This document shows, in pieces, positions 15,924 to 24,382 of a stretch of DNA of 64,000 bases. How positions within the stretch are numbered: the first letter of the stretch is position 1; the number at the start of each line of letters is the position of its first letter. Position numbers and translations under genes: made by a program. The stretch covers positions 1,809,001 through 1,873,000 of the forward strand of contig NZ_CP098755.1 in assembly GCF_023746555.1 (NCBI RefSeq), written 5' to 3'. The notes below the pieces were generated by a model. That model made no database searches, had not been told where the DNA came from, and worked only from the letters and a program-made list of their open reading frames with translations. This DNA is from Brevibacillus ruminantium (GTDB lineage Bacteria > Bacillota > Bacilli > Brevibacillales > Brevibacillaceae).

Positions 15924-17186
15924 ATGCAGGTTATCGAAGAGCTGCTTCGGGATATCCCTCTCCCCCGGATGGCCAAGGTGAGGCAACATTTCCATGCTCC
16001 CGAGCTGCCGGATGTGGCGCTAAAGGTTCGTGAGGCGCTCAGAAGCTCCGGCGTGTTGTCGCGCATAGCGCCGGCGGACCGGGTGGCGATTGCGGTCGGG
16101 AGCCGTGGCGTCACCGAGATTGCCACGATTGCGCGGGAAGTGGTGACGGCGGTCAAAGAGGCGGGAGGAGATCCGTTCATCGTCCCGGCGATGGGCAGCC
16201 ACGGCGGAGCGACGGCTGCAGGACAGAAGGAAGTGCTGGAATCACTGGGGGTCACCGAATCGTTTGTCCAGGCGCCGATCCACTCCAGTATGGAGGTCGC
16301 CCAGGTGGCCAGTCTGCCAAATGGTTTGCCCATCTACATCGACAAAAACGCTTATCAGGCGGACAAGATCATCGTAATCAACCGGATCAAGCCCCATACC
16401 GCATTCCGCGGGCCGGTGGAGAGCGGATTGATAAAAATGATCACGATCGGCCTTGGCAAACAAAGGGGAGCAGAGGCTGCCCACGCATACAGCTTCAAGT
16501 ACATGGCAGAGCACGTTAGGGAAATGGCCCAGGTGATGATCGCCAAAACGCCCATCATTTTTGGCGTAGGGACGATCGAAAATGCGTTTGACCGGCCCGC
16601 CAAGGTAGTCGTGATTCCTGCCGAAAGACTTGACGAGGAAGAGCCAAAGCTGTTGGTCGAGGCAAAAACGCTGATGCCCAAGATTCTGTTCGACCCGCTC
16701 GATGTGCTGGTGATTGACGAAATCGGCAAAGACATCTCAGGTGACGGCATGGACCCCAATATTACCGGACGTTTTGCCACGCCCTACGCGAGCGGAGGGG
16801 TGGAAGCTGTGCGGACAGTGGTGCTCGGCTTGACCGAAAAAACACATGGAAACGCCAACGGAATCGGATTGGCCGACATCACGACGAGGCGGGTGTTCGA
16901 AGAGATCGACTGGGTGAAAGGGTACGCGAACGCTTTGACCAGCACGGTGGTCGGCACGGTCAAGCTGCCGATGTTTCTCAACACAGGAGAGCTGGCCGTG
17001 AAGGCGGCGATCAAGACATGCAACGCCTTCGATCTGAACTGTGTACGGCTTGTCCGCATCGAAAATACGCTGCAGGTACGGGACATCTGGATTTCCGAAA
17101 GCCTGTTGCCCGAGGCAAGGGAGAGGATGGACATCGAGGTGCTGTCGGAACCGGTAGTCATGGACTTTTCCCATACAGGCAAGTAA
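15924..17186 (+). CDS. lactate racemase-like protein (LarA N-terminal domain, DUF2088)
   Basis: A 420-aa protein of the LarA superfamily. The N-terminal half has the nucleotide-binding-like stretch DRVAIAVGSRGVTEIATIA, the histidine motif MGSHGGAT (about residue 93) and NRIKPHTAFRGPVESG with a second histidine, corresponding to LarA cofactor-pocket positions. LarA uses a nickel-pincer nucleotide made by LarB/C/E, none of which is in the window. The enzyme may racemise or epimerise a 2-hydroxy acid feeding the neighbouring dehydrogenases. Spacing to the previous gene is 14 bp with AAGGAGG upstream, so it is in the operon. Confidence 0.8.
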   Translation: MQVIEELLRDIPLPRMAKVRQHFHAPELPDVALKVREALRSSGVLSRIAPADRVAIAVGSRGVTEIATIAREVVTAVKEAGGDPFIVPAMGSHGGATAAGQKEVLESLGVTESFVQAPIHSSMEVAQVASLPNGLPIYIDKNAYQADKIIVINRIKPHTAFRGPVESGLIKMITIGLGKQRGAEAAHAYSFKYMAEHVREMAQVMIAKTPIIFGVGTIENAFDRPAKVVVIPAERLDEEEPKLLVEAKTLMPKILFDPLDVLVIDEIGKDISGDGMDPNITGRFATPYASGGVEAVRTVVLGLTEKTHGNANGIGLADITTRRVFEEIDWVKGYANALTSTVVGTVKLPMFLNTGELAVKAAIKTCNAFDLNCVRLVRIENTLQVRDIWISESLLPEARERMDIEVLSEPVVMDFSHTGK

Positions 17187-17199
17187 AGCAGGTGAGAGG

Positions 17200-17301
17200 A
17201 TGAAGAAAACGGCCTTCAAGCTGTATCAGGTGAAGCCCGTGTGGGGCTATGAAGACGGCAGTGTGACACAAGTGATGGCCGATTCGAAGCAAAACTGTTA
17301 A
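17200..17301 (+). CDS. 33-aa ORF, possibly a gene remnant
   Basis: MKKTAFKLYQVKPVWGYEDG... ends in CQN-like residues at TAA 17299-17301. AGGTGAGAGG precedes the ATG. It fills the gap between the LarA-like gene and the dehydratase. I do not recognise it; it could be a true micropeptide or the first codons of a deleted enzyme, with the rest lost before the dehydratase. Confidence 0.4.
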   Translation: MKKTAFKLYQVKPVWGYEDGSVTQVMADSKQNC

Positions 17302-17321
17302 GTCAGAAGGAGGTGCGAACC

Positions 17322-19532
17322 ATGTCCAAACCATTTCCGCCGATCCACAGCTGGATCAATCCATATCGGGACAACGTCCAGGGTAAAGCGAACGAACCGA
17401 TATGCGTAGCTGGTTTGCTGGATCGTTCAAAGCAAATCCTCGGCTCCTCCTATGAGGGACCGGCGCCTGATTGGACATTGGAGGAAATTTACAACCGGCT
17501 GGAGGAAAATGCGCCCCGCATCGCCATCATCGGCGGTTCCCCGGACCATCCTGCCCATATCATGGATTTTCAGACATCCAGCCGGGCGGCGATCCGCATC
17601 TGGCAAAATGGCGGAGTCCCGTTCTATTTTTCTACTCCGGTCATGTGCGACGGGACGGCGCAGAGCAACCAGGGCATGAGCTATTCGCTGCAAAGCCGCA
17701 ACGCGGTCGCGCAAATGGTGGTGAACCAGATCGAGGCGCACAGCTACCACGGCGCATTTGTCATCCAGGGCTGTGACAAGCAACCGCTCGGCGTGGTCAG
17801 CGCGCTGGCCCATCTGGATCGGATTCGCCGGTATCGGGGAGAAGTACCATTTTTTGCCACATTTGCCCCCGCGCACGTACTGCAAGGAGGGACCATTCCT
17901 GCTGATCTGTTTTCCGAATTGGAGCGGGTCGCGAAGAAGGCGGAAGAGACAGGCGCGAGGGACATTGCCGACGATTTGCGGGATGCGCTGGCGTACATTT
18001 TGCAATGTTCGTCCAACACCGCTTTCCAAGGCGTGCTGGAGCGGGCGGTAGACAGAGGGATCATCAGCAAAACACAGCATAAAGAGTACGAGCAGCGTCT
18101 GGCCGTCGCCACGTGTGACGGAAAAGGGGGAATTTGCGCTTTCAACGGAACGGGGAACAGCTCCCGCCATCTCGTCGCCGGTCTGGGACTGGTTCATCCA
18201 GCTGTCGAGCTGTTGACCGCACCGCCGACCCAGGATCAGGTGAACCAGGCCGTTGACAGCCTGGCGGCGATGATCAACCAGCCGGCATTCGGCACGGCCC
18301 ATGTGATGGCGGCCAACATCAGAAATGCGGTCCGCATCCACAGCTCGTCAGGCGGATCGACGAACCTGATGATGCATCTCGTGGCGGCCATGCTGTACGG
18401 CGGCTACCGATTCGACCTCGGGGAATTGGATCGGATCCACCATGAGCATCCCGTGCCAGACCTGTTCGACTACAGCTTGACCCAGGGGCGCGATATCTTC
18501 GCACTGGCGATGCAGTGCTGCGGAGGCAGCAGCAGAGGGATGGAGACCTTGTTTTACGAGCTGATGCAAAACGGCGTGCCGATGGATGTTGATGCGCCTA
18601 CGGTTACAGGTACGTCCTGGCGGGAGCGTTTGGCGGGCCAGGCCCGCTTGTCTGCAGCGCATGTGAAAGAAAACCCGATCATCCTTTCCGCACCGCGCCG
18701 TCCGTTCAGCGGAGTAGATGTGTTGACTGGCAATTTTTTTGAAAGTGCGGTTGTGAAAATCAGCGGAATGACGACAAGTCAGCTGGACGAGTTTGACCGG
18801 AAGGCGGCATTCGTCCTCTATTACGAGAACGAAGAGGAAGCCAACCGCAGCCTGTTGGATTCGCAGTTGCTGGAAAAGGTGAAACGAGCAAGGAACTTCA
18901 CACGGGAAAGTTTGGTAGCCGTGCTCAGGCACAATGCTCCCCAGCATGTGGAAGACTGGCTTACTCTCTCCTACGAGCTGCTGTTTGACCGAATGGTGGA
19001 CCACGGTGTGCTGAAGATCTGCGTCGTCATTTCCGGCCAAGGGCCGGTAGCCTTCGGAATGCCCGAGATGTTTACCCCGATGCAGCATATCAATGCCAAC
19101 CGCAACCTGAAGCGGCTGGCGACGCTGATTAGTGACGGACGGTACTCCGGGGTGACGTATGGGGCCGCGATCGGGCATATGACCCCGGAAGCATCCGAGG
19201 GTGGAGGGATTTTGTATTTGCAGACGGGAGATCTCTTGTACCTGAATCTGCGAGAGCGGCAAATCCATTTCCTCGAGGAAGAGGCGTTTTGCGGCGGCAG
19301 ACTGGACTTTTCCTTCGGGCACATCAAGGCGCAGAGAGCCCTGGTAGCAGAGCAGCGGCTTTCCGCCATCCGCACGCGTCAAAGGCAGGTGGCTGCCGCC
19401 AATCGGATGACAGGACATACGGATGCGGCCAATGGCGTCGTGCCGCTGAGCATTTGGGAGGAAGCGGTGCTGGACTATCGGGCGGAGGTCTCATTCATGC
19501 AGCAGGCTGAGGAGAGGGGGAGCGGACTATGA
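17322..19532 (+). CDS. IlvD/Edd family sugar-acid dehydratase, extended form
   Basis: A 736-aa iron-sulfur dehydratase. Cluster ligands are expected in PVMCDGTAQSN, IQGCDKQPLGV and VATCDGKGGICAFNGTGNSS. Other family segments are HSSSGGSTNLMMHLVAAML and GPVAFGMPEMFTPMQHINAN with a following SDGRYSG. It is longer than IlvD (about 560 aa) and Edd (about 600 aa) and closer to YjhG/YagF-type aldonate dehydratases. The expected reaction is aldonate to 2-keto-3-deoxyaldonate. A GTG at 17313 is in frame, but GGAGG is correctly spaced for ATG 17322. Its stop overlaps the next gene's ATG. Confidence 0.88.
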   Translation: MSKPFPPIHSWINPYRDNVQGKANEPICVAGLLDRSKQILGSSYEGPAPDWTLEEIYNRLEENAPRIAIIGGSPDHPAHIMDFQTSSRAAIRIWQNGGVPFYFSTPVMCDGTAQSNQGMSYSLQSRNAVAQMVVNQIEAHSYHGAFVIQGCDKQPLGVVSALAHLDRIRRYRGEVPFFATFAPAHVLQGGTIPADLFSELERVAKKAEETGARDIADDLRDALAYILQCSSNTAFQGVLERAVDRGIISKTQHKEYEQRLAVATCDGKGGICAFNGTGNSSRHLVAGLGLVHPAVELLTAPPTQDQVNQAVDSLAAMINQPAFGTAHVMAANIRNAVRIHSSSGGSTNLMMHLVAAMLYGGYRFDLGELDRIHHEHPVPDLFDYSLTQGRDIFALAMQCCGGSSRGMETLFYELMQNGVPMDVDAPTVTGTSWRERLAGQARLSAAHVKENPIILSAPRRPFSGVDVLTGNFFESAVVKISGMTTSQLDEFDRKAAFVLYYENEEEANRSLLDSQLLEKVKRARNFTRESLVAVLRHNAPQHVEDWLTLSYELLFDRMVDHGVLKICVVISGQGPVAFGMPEMFTPMQHINANRNLKRLATLISDGRYSGVTYGAAIGHMTPEASEGGGILYLQTGDLLYLNLRERQIHFLEEEAFCGGRLDFSFGHIKAQRALVAEQRLSAIRTRQRQVAAANRMTGHTDAANGVVPLSIWEEAVLDYRAEVSFMQQAEERGSGL

Positions 19533-20485
19533 AACATACTCGCGAGATGATGGAGAGATTGGGATTTCCACCGGGTGATTGCCACGATTTGCCCAGTTCC
19601 GCCAAAACGTTTCCGGACGGGGCGCAGTACCGAGTGGAAATACCGAGTGTCGAAGGGCCTGCCTCGTTTGAAGCGGTGGTAGGCGCGTGCGAAACGTACG
19701 GTGTGACGATCCACCGGGTATCGCAGGGGAGCGGGATCATGCTTTTGACTGACGAAGAGCTGGAACAGATGGCGCATATCGGGCGACGGGAGAATCTCGA
19801 GGTAAGCTTATTTGTCGGGCCAAGAGGGACGTGGGATATCACGCCGATGACCTGGGCCAGCGCCGGGAAGATCGCCGGACTTCGCTCCCAGGGGATGGAT
19901 CAGCTTGTCTACGCCATAGAAGACATCAAACGGGCATGCAGGATGGGAATCCGCAGTATACTGGTCGCGGATGAGGGGCTGCTGTGGCTGGTCAACGAGT
20001 TCAGGAAAACGGGAGAGCTGCCCGGAGATCTCGTCGTGAAGGTTTCCGTCCAGATGGCGCAGGCAAACCCCGTGTCGATTCGCCTGGTCGAACAAATCGG
20101 GGCCGGTACGTACAATGTTCCCACCGACCTGACACTGGCTCGTCTGGCCGCGATCCGGCAAGCCGGCGACATCCCGATCGACATTTATGTGGAAGCGCCG
20201 GACGACATCGGCGGGTTCATCCGTCACTATGAAATACCAGAGATCATCCGGGTGGCCGCTCCCGTCTACATCAAATTCGGACTGCGCAATTCACCCAACA
20301 TCTATCCGTCCGGCACCCATCTGGAAAAAACGTCGATCGATTTGTGCAGAGAAAGGGTCCGCCGCGCCCGAATCGGTCTCGACATGATTCGGCGGTACGC
20401 ACCGGACTTGAAAACCTCGCAAAAAGGAGCCCCCGGCTTGGCGGTCCCGGCGGTGCCTGTCACAGGAGATCGCGTATGGACGTAG
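19529..20485 (+). CDS. U32-peptidase-like TIM-barrel protein of unknown function
   Basis: A 318-aa soluble protein. Alternating strand/helix pattern and segments such as VVKVSVQMAQANPVSIRLVE, LTLARLAAIRQAGDIPIDIY and RVAAPVYIKFGLRNSP suggest a TIM barrel of the U32 peptidase type, but the family assignment is from memory and moderate. It overlaps the dehydratase by 4 nt and the kinase by 10 nt, so the three are tightly coupled. Because the cluster has a KDG-type kinase but no recognisable KDPG aldolase, an aldolase or other carbon-carbon lyase role for this barrel is an attractive guess. Confidence 0.6.
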   Translation: MKHTREMMERLGFPPGDCHDLPSSAKTFPDGAQYRVEIPSVEGPASFEAVVGACETYGVTIHRVSQGSGIMLLTDEELEQMAHIGRRENLEVSLFVGPRGTWDITPMTWASAGKIAGLRSQGMDQLVYAIEDIKRACRMGIRSILVADEGLLWLVNEFRKTGELPGDLVVKVSVQMAQANPVSIRLVEQIGAGTYNVPTDLTLARLAAIRQAGDIPIDIYVEAPDDIGGFIRHYEIPEIIRVAAPVYIKFGLRNSPNIYPSGTHLEKTSIDLCRERVRRARIGLDMIRRYAPDLKTSQKGAPGLAVPAVPVTGDRVWT

Positions 20486-21414
20486 TCACCTTCGGAGAGA
20501 CAATGGTGTTGTTCAACCCGCTTTCGGCCGGACCCCTCCGCTTTGCCGACCGTTTCGAGAAGACGATCGGAGGAGCGGAATCGAATGTGGCGATCGGCCT
20601 CGCACGGCTTGGCCATCAAGTAAGCTGGGTCAGCCGGCTGGGGAGCGACGAGTTTGGGCTGTACATCCGCAACTTTATCCGCGGGGAAGGAGTGGACACG
20701 TCACAGGTGGTGTTTGACGATCGCCACCCGACGGCTGTTTTTTTCAAAGAACGGCGGGCCGCTGGGGAGCCGAAAGTCTACTATTACCGCAAAGGTTCGG
20801 CTGCCAGCTACCTGGAACCGGGGGACGTTGACGAGGAGCTGATCGCCAAGGCCAAGTTCCTGCATCTGACGGGAATTACCCCGGCGCTTAGCCTGTCTTG
20901 CAGGGAAGCTGTGTACCATGCCATCGAAAAAGCGAGAAAACATCGGGTGACCATCGTGTTCGACCCCAATATCCGCTTGAAGCTGTGGAAGCGGGAAGAG
21001 GCAAGGGAGGTGCTGATGGATCTCGCGGGCAGAAGCGATATCGTGCTCCCCGGATGGGAGGAGGGAGAGATCCTTACCGGTGAAAGTGAAACGGAGCGAA
21101 TGGCTGAACGCTTCCTGCAAAATGGCGCCCGGGCCGTCGTCATCAAACTGGGGGAACGCGGAGCTTACCTTGCGACGCCGAATGAACTGGAGTATGTAGC
21201 CGGATTCCCGGTCGCCCACGTGATTGACCCGATCGGGGCAGGGGACGGTTTTGCCGCCGGCTTCCTGTCAGGGCTGCTCCGGGGCTGGCCGTACCGGGAT
21301 GCGGTCCGCTTGGGTAATCGAGTGGGGGCCTGCGCCCTGACGGTAGCCGGAGATGTCGAGGGGTACCCGTACTGGTCGGAGCTCGCGGGGGAGCAGGAAC
21401 GAATCCTGCGGTGA
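20476..21414 (+). CDS. kdgK: PfkB family kinase, likely 2-keto-3-deoxygluconate kinase
   Basis: A 312-aa ribokinase-family enzyme. It shows GETMVLFNPLSAGPLRFADR at the N-terminus, the PfkB-1 region GGAESNVAIGLARLGHQVSW and the PfkB-2 region DPIGAGDGFAAGFLSG with the catalytic aspartate. The N-terminal motif fits KDG kinases. A longer frame opens at 20344, but AGGAGA precedes ATG 20476 and the protein aligns from MDVVTFGETM. It would phosphorylate 2-keto-3-deoxy acids made by the adjacent dehydratase. Last gene of the first transcription unit, 130 bp before the regulator. Confidence 0.85.
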   Translation: MDVVTFGETMVLFNPLSAGPLRFADRFEKTIGGAESNVAIGLARLGHQVSWVSRLGSDEFGLYIRNFIRGEGVDTSQVVFDDRHPTAVFFKERRAAGEPKVYYYRKGSAASYLEPGDVDEELIAKAKFLHLTGITPALSLSCREAVYHAIEKARKHRVTIVFDPNIRLKLWKREEAREVLMDLAGRSDIVLPGWEEGEILTGESETERMAERFLQNGARAVVIKLGERGAYLATPNELEYVAGFPVAHVIDPIGAGDGFAAGFLSGLLRGWPYRDAVRLGNRVGACALTVAGDVEGYPYWSELAGEQERILR

Positions 21415-21547
21415 GAAACGTCACCTCGTCCCTTCGTCGGGCGACGCCGCTGTTGGCATTGGCGGCAAAAGATGATTCAACAGTCCCGATTATATGGTAA
21501 GATTACTCCAAATAACTCTGTAATCACTATGTAAAAGGATGGATAGC

Positions 21548-22321
21548 ATGCCGATTATTCAAGCTGTGGAACGCGCGCTGAAAATTCTTGATCTGTTTGA
21601 CGAGCAGGAGATGGAATTGAAGATCACGGAAATCAGCGAGCGCATGCAGTTGCACAAAAGCACGGTTCATTCCCTGTTGAAAACGCTGCAGGTGCAGGGG
21701 TACATCGACCAAAACCCAGAGAACGGTAAATACAGGCTGGGAATGAAGCTATTTGAACGAGGGAACTTCGTCATCCATGGATTGGATATTCGCAAAGTCG
21801 CCAAACGGTATCTTGTAGACCTGTCCACGAAAACAGGGCAAACCACCCATCTCGTCATTTTAGACGACAAAGAGGGGGTCTATATCGACAAAGTGGAAGG
21901 TCCCATGGCTACAATCCTGTACTCCCGCATCGGCAGGAGGATTCCCGTCCACTCCAGCGGCGTGGGCAAATCGCTTGTCGCCTGGAAAAGTGAAAAAGAA
22001 CTGCGGCAGATTTTGAATGGCTATCAATACGTCCCACAGACCCCCAAGACGATTACAAATGAACAGGACTTCCTCAGCGAACTGGAGAGGGTGCGACGGC
22101 AGGGCTATGCCATAGACAACCAAGAGAACGAGGCGGGAGTTCGATGCATTGCCGCGCCAATCCGGAATCACAGCGGGCAGGTTGTTGCCGCAGTGAGCAT
22201 ATCCACCCTCGTGTCCCGTGTGGATGACCAGGAGCTCGAGCGTTTCGTGCAATTGCTGAAAACCGCTGCTGACGAGATGTCCGGGCAAATGGGCTACGGG
22301 ATTGGCTTGCAAAATCCGTGA
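21548..22321 (+). CDS. IclR family transcriptional regulator
   Basis: A 257-aa regulator with a winged-helix N-terminus (MPIIQAVERALKILDLFDE, recognition helix around LHKSTVHSLLKTLQ) and a C-terminal IclR effector domain (GRRIPVHSSGVGKSLVAWKS, YAIDNQENEAGVRCIAAPIR). The frame has an ATG at 21539, but AAAGGATGG fits ATG 21548, where family proteins start. It lies between the two catabolic units and probably controls both through the GTTTTA-N5-TAAAAC palindrome, with a 2-keto-3-deoxy acid as inducer. The promoter may be TTCAAC-16-TAAGAT near 21478-21505, a weak match. Confidence 0.88.
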   Translation: MPIIQAVERALKILDLFDEQEMELKITEISERMQLHKSTVHSLLKTLQVQGYIDQNPENGKYRLGMKLFERGNFVIHGLDIRKVAKRYLVDLSTKTGQTTHLVILDDKEGVYIDKVEGPMATILYSRIGRRIPVHSSGVGKSLVAWKSEKELRQILNGYQYVPQTPKTITNEQDFLSELERVRRQGYAIDNQENEAGVRCIAAPIRNHSGQVVAAVSISTLVSRVDDQELERFVQLLKTAADEMSGQMGYGIGLQNP

Positions 22322-22355
22322 CCCGGCCTTTCGGGCATGTCTATATCAGAACGCA

Positions 22356-22372
22356 ATTCTATAATATAAAAC
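22356..22372. promoter_or_regulatory. operator 3, IclR-type palindrome
   Basis: ATTCTATAATATAAAAC matches operators 1 and 2 at 14 of 17 positions relative to operator 1, keeps the TAAAAC arm and embeds TATAAT (22360-22365). It lies 18 bp before the ATG of the FAH gene, so a bound repressor would block that promoter. Confidence 0.6.
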
Positions 22373-22389
22373 AATTTGGAGGTTGACCA

Positions 22390-23289
22390 ATGAGGATCAT
22401 ACGTTTTTTGCGGGATGGCTCTTTCCCGACATTAGCGGCAGTAACTGATGAATCTTTCGTTTACGTGTTGCCACAAAGCGATTTTATGGAGTTAGTCAGG
22501 GAGGCGGATGAGCGGAACAGTACCCCGCTGGCTTTGGTCCTGAAAACGATAGCTGACTCACAGCCCATCAAGGGTAAGCTCGAGGAGCTGGAGCTATTGG
22601 TGCCATTGGAAGCGGCCGAGGTGTGGGCCTGCGGCGTTACCTATGAAAGAAGCAAGGAAGCCCGAAACTACGAGGCGACGGGCGGGAAGCTGGACAGCAC
22701 GACCTTTTACGACAAGGTATACGAGGCAAAAAGGCCGGAAATCTTCTTCAAGTCGACCGCTGCCCGTACCGTAGGCCCCAATCAGGATGTATACTTGCGC
22801 AGCGATTCGAACTGGCAGATTCCGGAGCCTGAGCTCGGCCTGGTCCTGTCAAGAGATGGAAGGATTGTCGGCTATACCGCGGGCAATGACATGAGCTGCC
22901 GGGATATCGAAGGAGAAAATCCGCTTTATCTGCCGCAGGCTAAAATGTGGAGAGGCTCCTGCTCAATTGGTCCTGCCATCCGCTTGGCCGAAACGGTTGA
23001 CGATCCCTACGCTTTCCGAATCGTTTGCCGCATTTACCGGTCCGGGGAAAAAGTGGTGGAAGGCACGGCGAGCACGGCGCAACTGAAGCGGAAATTCGAC
23101 GAAATGGTATCCTATCTTTTGCAGGATAACACCATTTTTGACGGCACCGTGCTTTTGACGGGAACGTGCATCGTCCCACCTGATGAGTTTACCTTGGCGG
23201 AAGGTGACCGAATCGAGATCGAGATCGAGGGCATCGGTGTATTGGCCAACCCGGTTAAAAGCCAGGCGGCCGGGAGTCTTCCCGTATGA
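22390..23289 (+). CDS. FAH-family 2-keto-3-deoxypentonate dehydratase-like enzyme
   Basis: A 299-aa member of the fumarylacetoacetate hydrolase family. Residues VWACGVTYERSKEARNYEA and KVYEAKRPEIFFKSTAARTV resemble the subgroup that dehydrates 2-keto-3-deoxy-D-arabinonate/xylonate to 2-oxoglutarate semialdehyde. Metal ligands are expected in IPEPELGLV (E-x-E) and in the aspartate of GNDMSCRDIEGEN. With the IlvD-type dehydratase before it and the semialdehyde dehydrogenase after it, this completes a Weimberg-type route. GGAGG is 7 nt before the ATG. The assignment to the subgroup is from pattern memory. Confidence 0.8.
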   Translation: MRIIRFLRDGSFPTLAAVTDESFVYVLPQSDFMELVREADERNSTPLALVLKTIADSQPIKGKLEELELLVPLEAAEVWACGVTYERSKEARNYEATGGKLDSTTFYDKVYEAKRPEIFFKSTAARTVGPNQDVYLRSDSNWQIPEPELGLVLSRDGRIVGYTAGNDMSCRDIEGENPLYLPQAKMWRGSCSIGPAIRLAETVDDPYAFRIVCRIYRSGEKVVEGTASTAQLKRKFDEMVSYLLQDNTIFDGTVLLTGTCIVPPDEFTLAEGDRIEIEIEGIGVLANPVKSQAAGSLPV

Positions 23290-24053
23290 GAAACCTGCAA
23301 GGGAAAGTCGCCGTCGTCACCGGGGCTGCTTCAGGGATCGGCGAAGCCATCGCAAAAAGGCTCGGCCGGGACGGGGCGCTCGTCGTGGTGTGCGACCTGG
23401 ATGAGCGTGGCGGAAGCAGAGTGGTCGCAGATTTGGAGCAGGATGGCGGTCAGGGAGCTTTTTTTCGATTGGATGTCAGCCAGGAGGATCAGGTCGAGGT
23501 CGTTTTGCAGGAAATTGCCAATCGATATCAGAAAATTGACATTATGGTGAATAATGCGGGAATCGGCAAGGCGGGAACGGTGCTGGAGCAGACAGAAGCC
23601 GAATGGGACGCGATGATGAGTGTCAATGCCAAAGGAGCTTTTTTCGGCTGCAAATACGCCGTGAAGCACATGTTGGCACAAGAAGGCCGAGGCTGCATCG
23701 TCAACATCGCGTCGGTGGCCGGTATGGTCGGCGTCTTGAACCGGGCCGGGTATTGCGCGTCAAAAGCGGCGATCATTGGATTGACCAAATCCGTCGCCTC
23801 CGACTTTGCCGAACACGGTATCCGCGTAAATGCCGTCTCGCCGGGCACGGTTGATTCTCCCTGGATTCAAAAAATCCTGGATGGACAGCCCGAACCGGAA
23901 AAGGCCAGGCTTCAAATGCAGCAAAGGCAACCAATCGGAAGGATGGGAACCCCGCAGGAGATCGCCAATCTGGTTTCTTTTCTGGCGAGCGAGGAGGCTG
24001 CCTTCATCACCGGCAGCAATTTCGTGGCGGATGGCGGACTCACAGCCAGATGA
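23286..24053 (+). CDS. SDR family NAD(P)-dependent oxidoreductase
   Basis: A 255-aa short-chain dehydrogenase with all classical motifs: TGAASGIGEA (cofactor), DIMVNNAGIG, catalytic serine in NIASVAGMVG, YCASK (YxxxK) and PGTVDSPW. Asp after the second strand (VVCDLDERGG) suggests NAD(H) preference. It overlaps the FAH gene by 4 nt. Probable sugar or sugar-acid dehydrogenase within the pathway; the substrate cannot be read from the sequence. Confidence 0.9.
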   Translation: MRNLQGKVAVVTGAASGIGEAIAKRLGRDGALVVVCDLDERGGSRVVADLEQDGGQGAFFRLDVSQEDQVEVVLQEIANRYQKIDIMVNNAGIGKAGTVLEQTEAEWDAMMSVNAKGAFFGCKYAVKHMLAQEGRGCIVNIASVAGMVGVLNRAGYCASKAAIIGLTKSVASDFAEHGIRVNAVSPGTVDSPWIQKILDGQPEPEKARLQMQQRQPIGRMGTPQEIANLVSFLASEEAAFITGSNFVADGGLTAR

Positions 24054-24073
24054 CGGAAAAGGAGGAGAGGAGC

Positions 24074-24382
24074 ATGGAGAAAAGGTACAAAACAGTGATG
24101 ATGAAGCCGCAGGACAAAGTGGCGGTCGCCTTGGAGCCTTTGGCCGCGGGAGCGGAGGTTGCTGTCTCTTGTGAGGGCCTTGCCTTCCAAATCACAGTGA
24201 GAGATCCGATCGAGTTTGGCCATAAATTTGCCGTCGTCGGAATCGGGAAGGGAGAGGACATTCTCAAGTATGGAGAAGTGATCGGTGTAGCCACCAGGGA
24301 GATCCAGGCAGGAGAGCATGTCCACGTCCACAACCTGGAAGGAAAACGAGGGAGGGGGGATCGCAATGGCTATGCAGGATAG
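24074..24382 (+). CDS. UxaA/GarD-type dehydratase small subunit (SAF domain)
   Basis: A 102-aa SAF-domain protein (MEKRYKTVMMKPQDKVAVAL ... GAEVAVSCEGLAFQITVRDP ... KFAVVGIGKGEDILKYGEVI). In altronate and galactarate dehydratases this domain is the N-terminal part of one polypeptide or a separate small subunit, as here. GGAGGAGAGG precedes ATG 24074; the ATG at 24050 that overlaps the SDR stop lacks such a site. It overlaps the large subunit by 17 nt, so the two are made together. Confidence 0.85.
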   Translation: MEKRYKTVMMKPQDKVAVALEPLAAGAEVAVSCEGLAFQITVRDPIEFGHKFAVVGIGKGEDILKYGEVIGVATREIQAGEHVHVHNLEGKRGRGDRNGYAG

